Assembly (NCBI GenBank): GCA_044226525.1
Contig: JBGAGV010000003.1
Location: forward strand, 310,001 to 374,000
Direction of reading: 5' to 3'
From: VFJQ01 sp044226525
GTDB lineage: Bacteria; Verrucomicrobiota; Verrucomicrobiia; Chthoniobacterales; Chthoniobacteraceae
DNA length: 64,000 nucleotides
Under the pieces are notes generated by a model. The model was not told the DNA's origin. It made no database searches and worked only from the letters and a program-made list of their open reading frames with translations. Within the stretch, counting starts at the first letter, position 1, and the number at the start of each line of letters is the position of its first letter. This document shows positions 57,673 through 64,000 of this stretch, piece by piece. The translations under genes and the position numbers were made by a program.

Positions 57673-58844
57673 AGCTCGCTCGCGTTTGGAAACTGCCGCA
57701 GCACCGGATCGTGCCGCGTCGGCTCGAGATATTTGATCGCGAATTTGAAGATCGGGTTGATGAGCGCGGACTGATGCCGCGCGTAGAGGTCCAGCGGCGC
57801 GAGCGTCAGCTTGAAGTGCAGCTTCGGATCGTAGTTCAGCGGGCCGGTATGATACGTGCGGACGCCATTGAGCAAGCACCACTGGATGACGTCGCGCCAC
57901 GTCACGAAATAGAGGTGCAGGTCGAGCGCCACCTTGTAGTCGAATCCCACGCCGAGATCGTGCAACACGCCTCCATGCACGAGGCAGAGATTGAATGCGA
58001 CGATCCGCCCATTCTGCCGCCAGATGAAGAATCGCGCGCGGTCGGGCATGCGCTGGCCGATGAGGCGGAAGTAGTCCCGGTTCAGTTCCTCGAATTTGAA
58101 CTCCGAGCGATGAAAGGTCTGGAGCTGCAGCAGCAGAATTTCGTCCACGATATCGGCGACATCGGTGAGCACTTCCATTGTGATGGGCGCAGCGCTTTCG
58201 AGCGTGCGAAATTTCCGGCGGAGGTTCTTGCGGAAGACCTTCCCGAGCCGGCTCATCATGTAATCCTCGAAGTTCGCGAAATCGAGCGTGAGCCGTGCGG
58301 CGGGCATGCTCGGCACGCGCTGGAATCCGTCCTCGGCCAGGCCGTCGAGCAGCACGCGGTGCGACGACGGAAAGTCCTTCAGCAAAATGATCGAGGCCTT
58401 GGCTTGCGGTCGATAAGCCGCGATCGCTTCACGCAGCGCGACGGCGATCCATGGCTGCATGCGATCGAGTTCCCCTTCCCCCGCCGCGCAGCCGATCATC
58501 ATCATGCGCAGCTTCAGAAAACCCGGCCACCACCGGCGAATGGGCGCGGCCAGCGAACGCACCGCGGCCGGCAGTCCGGCCAGCAAATCCTGCTGCACGA
58601 AGAAAAACGGCTGCACCGCCCAGTCACCCGCCGCCTCGTGCTGCAGCACGAAATAGCGGTAGGAAAATTGCTCGCGCAAGCTGTCCTCGAGCAATTCGTA
58701 GTAACGAAAATCCCGCGCGTGCGCCGCGAACGCCTGCGCCCGATGCCCGGCGGGAATGTGCTTCGCCGAATTGACCACCCACCCCGGCCCCACGCTGGTT
58801 CGCAGCGAGATGGCGTGGGCGCCAAACTCGTGAGGAGCGGACAT
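57663..58844 (-). CDS. Large GNAT/FemAB-like acyltransferase
   Basis: A 393-residue protein. The C-terminal half (about 200-340) has the BioF2/FemAB-like GNAT pattern: MSRLGKVFRKNLRRKFRTLE, FHRSEFKFEELNRDYFRLIG, RFFIWRQNGRIVAFNLCLVH and GVGFDYKVALDLHLYFVTWR. The N-terminal half forms a second, more diverged domain of the same kind (FSYRYFVLQHEAAGDWAVQP). Such proteins transfer amino-acyl or fatty-acyl groups to amines in cell-envelope molecules. The start ATG abuts the stop of the upstream DUF6268 gene with no gap, so the two are made together. The nearby desaturase supports a lipid substrate (inference). Confidence 0.8.
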   Translation of the reverse strand: MSAPHEFGAHAISLRTSVGPGWVVNSAKHIPAGHRAQAFAAHARDFRYYELLEDSLREQFSYRYFVLQHEAAGDWAVQPFFFVQQDLLAGLPAAVRSLAAPIRRWWPGFLKLRMMMIGCAAGEGELDRMQPWIAVALREAIAAYRPQAKASIILLKDFPSSHRVLLDGLAEDGFQRVPSMPAARLTLDFANFEDYMMSRLGKVFRKNLRRKFRTLESAAPITMEVLTDVADIVDEILLLQLQTFHRSEFKFEELNRDYFRLIGQRMPDRARFFIWRQNGRIVAFNLCLVHGGVLHDLGVGFDYKVALDLHLYFVTWRDVIQWCLLNGVRTYHTGPLNYDPKLHFKLTLAPLDLYARHQSALINPIFKFAIKYLEPTRHDPVLRQFPNASELYD

Positions 58845-59747
58845 TTAAAACTGCGCCTGGAGTCCGACGCGGGCGTAAGGCGGGACGTCCTGCGCGCGCA
58901 CCGCGATGTCGGCGCGATGATAGTCGAAATCGTGCATCGGCACGCAGCCCGCCTCGACCTCGAAGGTGAGATACGGATTCACCTTCCACGCCGCGCCCGC
59001 GCCGACACGGATCTGCATATAATCGACGAACGCATTGTTCAGCTTCGACAGCTCGTGCGAGCGCCCGAACTCGCCATCCACGCGATACGTGCCCCCGCGG
59101 AAATCCCCGCCCGCGTAAAGCGTGAGCGTCTGGCTGGCGAGATACTCCAGGCGCGGCGTGGGCAGGATCGCATTGAGCACCCACTCGCGCGCGAATTTCC
59201 AGCGCACGCCCGCCGCGGGCAGCACGGGATATTTGCGATTCGCGTCGAAGCTCGCGCCGAGCACGAGCTGCAAATCGGAGCTCACGAAATACGAACCGCC
59301 GAAGGTGACGGGGAGATTGAAGTCGTCCCAGTTATAATGTCCGTTCGCGCTGTAGAAGCCGGGGTGCAGGTCCAGCCGCACCAGCCACGAATCCCCGATC
59401 TGGAAATCGCCGCCGATCACCAGATCGAGCGATTCGAGATTGTTCGGGAGCGGCGCGGAGGCCGGCAGGCCGAAGTCGAACCGCTGCAACTCCAGCCCGA
59501 AGCGCAGCAGAAACGCCGGCTGCATCTGCGTCGAGGCGATCGCATGAAAAGCCGTGTCGAGCGTGGACACATCGCCGATGTCTTTCTGCCGGCGGAAGGT
59601 CGAATCTTCGATGCCGCTGAACTCGCCCTGCACATCCCACGACACCACCGTCTTCGTCTCGGGGCTGGCTTCGAATGCCTTATCCCCACCGCTCGCGCGG
59701 AGGGAAAGCAGCAGGCCGAAAACGAGGCAGGCAGTGGATCGAATCAT
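58845..59747 (-). CDS. DUF6268-type outer-membrane beta-barrel protein
   Basis: A 300-residue protein with a signal peptide (MIRSTACLVFGLLLSLRASG). The mature region consists of alternating amphipathic strands, for example MQPAFLLRFGLELQRFDFGL, SWLVRLDLHPGFYSANGHYN, LQLVLGASFDANRKYPVLPA and VDYMQIRVGAGAAWKVNPYL, and ends PPYARVGLQAQF with a terminal Phe, as expected for a barrel inserted in the outer membrane. The pattern fits DUF6268, common in Verrucomicrobiota. It lies 6 bases after the exported-protein gene and directly against the acyltransferase gene. Confidence 0.82.
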   Translation of the reverse strand: MIRSTACLVFGLLLSLRASGGDKAFEASPETKTVVSWDVQGEFSGIEDSTFRRQKDIGDVSTLDTAFHAIASTQMQPAFLLRFGLELQRFDFGLPASAPLPNNLESLDLVIGGDFQIGDSWLVRLDLHPGFYSANGHYNWDDFNLPVTFGGSYFVSSDLQLVLGASFDANRKYPVLPAAGVRWKFAREWVLNAILPTPRLEYLASQTLTLYAGGDFRGGTYRVDGEFGRSHELSKLNNAFVDYMQIRVGAGAAWKVNPYLTFEVEAGCVPMHDFDYHRADIAVRAQDVPPYARVGLQAQF

Positions 59748-59753
59748 GAAACG

Positions 59754-60812
59754 TTACGGAGCCTTGGCGATATCGGCGAGAAATGCAGCAATGCTTTTCT
59801 GGGTTTCGCGCATCATCGCCGTGCCGGAACCCATCCGCTCGACGCCGCGCAGGGTGCCAAGGGACGCCGCCGAAAGCAGATCGCCCCGCCAGACCAGCGT
59901 GCCTTCCTGGCCGCCGATTGTCGCCGGCCACAACTGCTGCAGCGTGACCAGCACGTAAAAACCGCCGCTCGCGTAATATTGAACATCGACCGATTGCCAC
60001 GTGTTCGCGCCCGGCTTCGCGTAGAGCGCGCCCAGCGTCAACGCCCCAAGGCCTTCCACATCGATCATCTCCCAGTAAGGCTGCGGCGAGATCGAACCCT
60101 TCCCTCCACCGAGCGGCGTCGCCTCGATCAATCCCGCAAATTGCCCGCGCATCTTGCCGGATTCCTTCAGCAACCGCGCCACCTCATCGGCTGGCCGGAT
60201 CGATTCGCCACCCATTTCATACGCGGGCAACCGCCCGAAACCGCCGGCGAGAAAAGCCTGCGCGCGCTGGTGGAGCACGTTGCCCCAGTAGGTCGCCACT
60301 GCGGGCGACATCCCGCCCGAAGCCGCATCGCCGGGGAACGCCTTCGCCTCCGCGTTGCTCATCTGCAAATCGGCCCGCGTTCCGGGCAGTTTGCGCGTCA
60401 CGGCGGCAAAGGCCTTCACCGCGCCGTTCCCCGGAGCCGAAGCCAGCTTACCGAAATCCCCCGCTGAAGGATGCGCCGACACGTCGCTGTGGAGAAAGAC
60501 TTTCAGGTCCGAATGCCGCGACGGCGACCACTTCTGATGAAGCTCCGCCGTCCGCGCGAGCGGCTTCTTCACGAAGTAACACGTCTCGATCGCGATGCCC
60601 CGCGGAAACGCCATGGCCGGTCCACGCGTCGCTTTCACCGCACCACCGGCGAGCGCGTCGAGCTTCAGATCCTTGAAGGACGAAAACGCGGCAAATTCAC
60701 TCGCTGCATCCGCCCACCCCGGCGCGACTGCACTCAGCGAGAGCGCACAGACGGCGAGGGCCAGCGAACGAAACGAGAAGCGAAGGTCGGTTTTGGATAA
60801 AGACAAGTTCAT
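59754..60812 (-). CDS. Exported protein of unknown function heading the acyltransferase unit
   Basis: A 352-residue protein with a long signal peptide (FSFRSLALAVCALSLSAVAPGWA, cleavage near 34). The mature protein starts ASEFAAFSSFKDLKLDALAG and contains RGIAIETCYFVKKPLARTAE, SNAEAKAFPGDAASGG, PYWEMIDVEGLGALTLGALY and GGFYVLVTLQQLWPATIGGQ. I recognise no named family. It is first in a three-gene minus-strand unit with the barrel protein and the acyltransferase (spacing 6 and 0 bases), so a periplasmic role in the same envelope process is likely. The ATG at 60812 is preferred because the Sec leader follows it closely. Confidence 0.75.
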   Translation of the reverse strand: MNLSLSKTDLRFSFRSLALAVCALSLSAVAPGWADAASEFAAFSSFKDLKLDALAGGAVKATRGPAMAFPRGIAIETCYFVKKPLARTAELHQKWSPSRHSDLKVFLHSDVSAHPSAGDFGKLASAPGNGAVKAFAAVTRKLPGTRADLQMSNAEAKAFPGDAASGGMSPAVATYWGNVLHQRAQAFLAGGFGRLPAYEMGGESIRPADEVARLLKESGKMRGQFAGLIEATPLGGGKGSISPQPYWEMIDVEGLGALTLGALYAKPGANTWQSVDVQYYASGGFYVLVTLQQLWPATIGGQEGTLVWRGDLLSAASLGTLRGVERMGSGTAMMRETQKSIAAFLADIAKAP

Positions 60813-60960
60813 GAATCTAAAGTGCTCCCGCGAAGAACGCGAAGCCCATTCTCACGGCAGCCGTAAAATGTAAGGCATGGAGCGCCGACGTTTCTCTCGC
60901 ATCTTCCCCACCCCTGCGCTACGTCCGCGCCCGTGCCGCCGCCAGCCCATTCCGTCTTCG

Positions 60961-61917
60961 ATGCCCGAGCCCATCATCGTCCTCGATAAGCTCGCCAAAT
61001 CCTTCGGGGATGCGGTCGCCGTGGCCGGTATCTCGATGTCGATCCAGCAGGGCGAAATCTTCGGTTTCCTCGGGGCGAATGGCGCCGGCAAGACCACCAC
61101 CATCCGGATGCTCTGCGGCCTCATCAAGCCCACCTCCGGCCACGGGCGCATCGGCGCGCACGACGTGTGGAAGGATCGCTACCCCATCCGGTCGAAATTC
61201 GGCTACGTGGCGCAGAAGTTCAGCCTCTACCCCGATCTCACCGTGCTGGAAAATCTGCGCTTCTTCGGCGGCGCCTATCAGGTCACCGGCGAACGTCTTC
61301 GCACCCGCCTCGCCACCCTGCTCGACCAACTCGACCTCGGCGGAAAACGCGACGCCCTCGCCGGCAGCCTCTCCGGCGGCATGCGCCAGCTCCTCGCCAT
61401 GGCCTGCGCGCTCCTCCACGAACCCTCCGTGCTGTTCCTCGATGAACCCACCTCCGGGCTCGACCCCGTGCATCGGCAACAGATCTGGGATCTCCTCTAC
61501 GAACTCAGCAGCCGCGGCACCACCATCTTCGTCACCACCCACTACATGGACGAAGCCGAGCGCTGCACCCAGGTCGGTTTCCTCCACCAGGGCCGCCTGC
61601 TCGCCCACGCCTCCCCGCTCAAGCTCAAGCAACGCTTCCAGGGCCGCCTCCTCGAGATGCATGTCGAGCCCGCCATGGATGGCCTCGTGCGCCTGCGCGA
61701 AGTCCCCGGCGTCCTCGGCGTCGCCCTCCGCAGCGGACGCGTGCGGCTCTACTCCGCTCGCTCCGCCGACCTCCTCGCCGCCTGGCAGCAGGAGTGGCCC
61801 TTCCCCGGCCTCCAGTGGGTCGGCCACCACTGGTCCGAACCCGACATGGAAGACGTCTTCAAGGCCTGCTCCCAAGGCTACACCGAAATCCTTTCCCCCG
61901 CGGAGGCCGCCTCATGA
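60961..61917 (+). CDS. ABC-2 type transporter, ATP-binding subunit
   Basis: A 318-residue ATPase: Walker A GANGAGKTTTIRML (about 41-54), Q-loop region KFGYVAQKFSLYPDLTVLEN, signature LSGGMRQLLAMACALLHEPS, Walker B VLFLDEPTSGLDP and the H-switch FVTTHYMDEAERCTQVGFL. The C-terminal 90 residues form the CcmA/DrrA-like extension. ATG at 60961 is chosen because it precedes the first strand by six residues. The permease gene starts 4 bases before its stop (ATGA). Exporters of this layout move lipids, polysaccharides or drugs; the substrate is not shown here. Confidence 0.93.
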   Translation: MPEPIIVLDKLAKSFGDAVAVAGISMSIQQGEIFGFLGANGAGKTTTIRMLCGLIKPTSGHGRIGAHDVWKDRYPIRSKFGYVAQKFSLYPDLTVLENLRFFGGAYQVTGERLRTRLATLLDQLDLGGKRDALAGSLSGGMRQLLAMACALLHEPSVLFLDEPTSGLDPVHRQQIWDLLYELSSRGTTIFVTTHYMDEAERCTQVGFLHQGRLLAHASPLKLKQRFQGRLLEMHVEPAMDGLVRLREVPGVLGVALRSGRVRLYSARSADLLAAWQQEWPFPGLQWVGHHWSEPDMEDVFKACSQGYTEILSPAEAAS

Positions 61918-63104
61918 ACTGGCTCGCCAGCTTCCGCTCCATCCTCAGCGTCGCGCAAAAGGAGTTCCTCCACATCCTGCGCGACTGGCGCGTGCTCGCC
62001 CTCATCCTCACCCTGCCGCCCGCCTTCACCCTGCTCTTCGGCCACGCCTTCGAAGTCACCGCCATCACCGGCGCCCCCGCGCTCCTCATCGATCAGGACC
62101 GCAGCGAGCAGAGCCAGAAACTCGCCGACCGCCTCCGCACCAGCGAGACCTTCGCCTTCCGGGAATCCGCCGAGCCTGCTCCCGCTCCCATCGACCTGCT
62201 CAAAGCCGGCGTCCTCGCCGTGGTAAAGATCCCGCCCGGCTGGGGGCAGGGCCTCAAAAATGGCGACCCCATCCCGCTGCACCTCCTCCTCGACGGCACC
62301 GATACCAACACCGCCCCGCAGCTCAAGGGCGCCGTGCAGGAAGCCCTCGGCACCTTCCAGCTCGATTCCCGGCAGGACATGATCGACCAGCTCCCCGACG
62401 AAGTCTTCGAACTCGGCAGGAAACTCTCCGAAGACACCCGCCACCAGTTCACCTCGTCCATGACCCCGTGGGACGTGCAGACCGAGATCCTCTACAACCC
62501 GAAGCTCCGCTTCATCGACTACGTCATGCCCGGCATCGTGGGCCTCATCCTGCAGTTGCTCACCGTCACCCTCATGGCCTGCACCATTACCCGCGAACGC
62601 GAATCCGGCACCCTCGCCCAGCTCCTCGTCAGCCCTCTGCGCCGCGGCGAAATCGTCGTGGGTAAAGTGCTGCCGTATCTCGTCGTCTCCATCTTCCTCA
62701 TCAGCACCACGCTCGCCACCGGCCACTTCCACTTTCACGTCGCGTATCGCGCCCCCGTGCTCCTCTCCGTGCTCTGCCTGCTCTTCCTCCTCTGCTCGCT
62801 CGGCACCGGCCTGCTCATCTCCGCCTTCTCCCACACCCAGGCCCAGGCCATTCAATTCGCCGTCTTCTACCTCCTGCCCGTCTTCCCCCTCTCCGGCGCC
62901 TTCGCCTCGCTCGATCAGCTCCCCTCCAGCGTGCGCCTCCTCTCCGAAGCCTTCCCCCTCACCCATTTCTGCCGCGCCTTCCGCCTCGTCTGCCTCGGCC
63001 AGGGCGGCTTCGCCCCCATCGCCGGCGATCTCGCGTTCCTCTTCCTCGGCGCCCTCGTCACCTGCTTCGGCGCCAGCCTCCTCCTCCGCCGCCTGCAGGA
63101 TTAG
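61914..63104 (+). CDS. ABC-2 type transporter permease
   Basis: A 396-residue permease of the YhhJ/YbhR type. A first helix (VLALILTLPPAFTLLFGHAF) is followed by a large extracytoplasmic domain (about 55-190) and five C-terminal helices. The ABC-2 hallmark is RERESGTLAQLLVSPLRRGEI (about 235-255), with FAVFYLLPVFPLSGAFASLDQ and LSEAFPLTHFCRAFR after it. These permeases usually work with a second permease and a membrane-fusion protein, neither of which is in the window. Coupled to the ATPase by ATGA overlap. Confidence 0.93.
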   Translation: MNWLASFRSILSVAQKEFLHILRDWRVLALILTLPPAFTLLFGHAFEVTAITGAPALLIDQDRSEQSQKLADRLRTSETFAFRESAEPAPAPIDLLKAGVLAVVKIPPGWGQGLKNGDPIPLHLLLDGTDTNTAPQLKGAVQEALGTFQLDSRQDMIDQLPDEVFELGRKLSEDTRHQFTSSMTPWDVQTEILYNPKLRFIDYVMPGIVGLILQLLTVTLMACTITRERESGTLAQLLVSPLRRGEIVVGKVLPYLVVSIFLISTTLATGHFHFHVAYRAPVLLSVLCLLFLLCSLGTGLLISAFSHTQAQAIQFAVFYLLPVFPLSGAFASLDQLPSSVRLLSEAFPLTHFCRAFRLVCLGQGGFAPIAGDLAFLFLGALVTCFGASLLLRRLQD

Positions 63105-63538
63105 CGCGACCCGCCGGGAGAGCCTGCCGAGGGGGCGCGTCGTTTCCCGCGCTCGGGACAACCCGGATCAAGTGGGAGGACTCTATAACGGCAGGCAGGA
63201 CAGTGCGGCTCAATTTCAACCCAGAAACGCAGAGGGCGGAGATGGCGCCAAGGCCGCGGAGATGGCGGAGAAGCTATCCCAAAACCTGCCTTGATAAGTT
63301 TCGCCAACCTTCGAAAGCCCTATGAACACAGAGGGCGTCATGTCGGTGATTCGCTCCGCACGCACGCGGTCCAGCAGTTTGGGCTTGCCGCGGGGAGATG
63401 AGCCGAGTGGAATATCCGACATGTTGTCGCTTTACCCCTCCCCTTTCTCTGTAGCGAGCCTGATTAGGCGACAAAATGTCGTTTTTTTCTGCGACACCTT
63501 GTCGTCTACTTCCTGTTCGGCGATGCTACGCGCCTCCT
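63105..63538. other. Intergenic stretch with repeat traces and a small hairpin
   Basis: No gene is recognised in these 434 bases. An acgcagagggcggagatggc tract (about 63227-63246) belongs to the short 'gcagaggNgg' repeat style seen in related genomes. At 63469-63487, cgaca and tgtcg enclose three A and are followed by six T, a weak terminator-like hairpin. Confidence 0.55.
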
Positions 63539-63961
63539 GTGAATGAAAGCCAAACAAGTCGTCTCTGGCTCTGCGTTCTTCTCGCAGCCTGCACGGTTTT
63601 CCTCGCAGCCTGCGACGACACCATGCGAGCGAGCTACCCGACAGCCGCAGCGGCACGCGCTGACGGGGCAGTTCAGCGCGGCTGGCTGTTCGACGAGTTA
63701 CCCGACTCAGCCACAGACATATGCGAGTCGCACAGCCTCGACACCAACACCGGAGAAGGCACTTTCAGTTTCGGCGCGTCAGACGCGGACTCATTCCGCG
63801 CCAAGCTTCAGCCAGCTTCACCTGCCGATTTGCAGCGCTGGCACGATCCCAAGAAACTCCAACGCAACGGTTATAGCTTCTACGTGGTTCCCAACTTCAT
63901 TCTCGCAGTCAACTGGCAGACTCGACACGTTCATTTCGTGCTGCCGTATCAATCGCAATGA
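63539..63961 (+). CDS. Small lipoprotein of unknown function
   Basis: A 140-residue protein with a lipoprotein leader (RLWLCVLLAACTVFLAACDD, lipidated Cys at about 26) and a mature domain starting TMRASYPTAAAARADGAVQR followed by GWLFDELP. Later segments are SATDICESHSLDTNTGEGTF and LQRNGYSFYVVPNFILAVNW. The pattern is beta-rich, and no named family is certain. The start is GTG at 63539; the frame is open to 63476, but the extra residues lack a leader. It is the last gene before the window ends and appears to be on its own. Confidence 0.75.
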   Translation: MNESQTSRLWLCVLLAACTVFLAACDDTMRASYPTAAAARADGAVQRGWLFDELPDSATDICESHSLDTNTGEGTFSFGASDADSFRAKLQPASPADLQRWHDPKKLQRNGYSFYVVPNFILAVNWQTRHVHFVLPYQSQ

Positions 63962-64000
63962 CCGCAACGCCGAACCATGCGCTGCAGCGCCTATGAGGGT

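Noticed and set aside
57141..60467. A 1108-residue plus-strand frame
   Set aside because: It runs antisense to the acyltransferase, barrel and exported-protein genes, which have recognisable features; the plus-strand product is low-complexity Arg/Glu-rich sequence.

Overview
The window is GC-rich bacterial chromosome, most likely from a member of the Verrucomicrobiota. The strongest pointer is the five-gene run at 28372-35491, which has the order and architecture of the Akkermansia Amuc_1102-1101-1100-1099-1098 pilus-like operon. Supporting pointers are a giant surface protein with an N-terminal LEARIAPA motif, DUF6807, DUF6268 and DUF4331 proteins, and intergenic repeats of the 'cacggaggc' and 'atccgtggaat' types. 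No rRNA is present, so no genus is proposed. Family calls were made by recognising motifs by eye; no database search was run.

Layout. 150-16155: a 3916-residue modular surface protein, then a cassette of a DUF6916-like protein, a GxxExxY protein between two inverted-repeat elements, a GNAT acetyltransferase, three phage tail-collar (MdpB-like) proteins and a Tat-exported protein. 16518-21320: small membrane and periplasmic proteins, a type IB topoisomerase, a YihY protein and a NarL-type response regulator. 21528-22902: a complete IS256-family insertion sequence with an exact 8-bp target duplication, next to a tRNA-Leu(GAG). 23190-25974: a lipoate-ligase-like protein divergent from parB and an M28 peptidase lipoprotein. 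26117-28142: a DUF6807 protein coupled to a broken pectate lyase gene. 28372-35543: the pilus-like (pilMNOPQ-like) operon, closed by a strong terminator.

35546-36483 is repeat-rich and non-coding. 36484-39660: coaE, rho and an RNase D. 39758-46698: hemX-like, hemA, hemC, a degenerate membrane cyclase, recR, a photolyase, a lipoprotein and a GNAT, mostly with overlapping or abutting ends. The uroporphyrinogen-III methyltransferase/synthase fusion converges on them from 48262, so tetrapyrrole genes bracket this block. 48314-52117: a minus-strand trio of DUF4331, TPR and HupE/UreJ-like proteins, divergent from a small lipoprotein. 52796-53623 is a second repeat island with an 18-bp tandem repeat.

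53624-60812 holds a mixed-orientation cluster: class III aminotransferase, ureohydrolase-fold protein, a pair of tiny EmrE/ArnEF-like transporters, a fatty-acid desaturase, a large GNAT/FemAB-like acyltransferase, a DUF6268 outer-membrane barrel and an exported protein. I read this as a candidate amino-lipid or lipid-modification system, by inference only. The window ends with an ABC-2 exporter pair and a small lipoprotein. Many start codons are GTG or TTG, and many are stop-start overlaps (ATGA, GTGA, TTGA), which points to extensive translational coupling.
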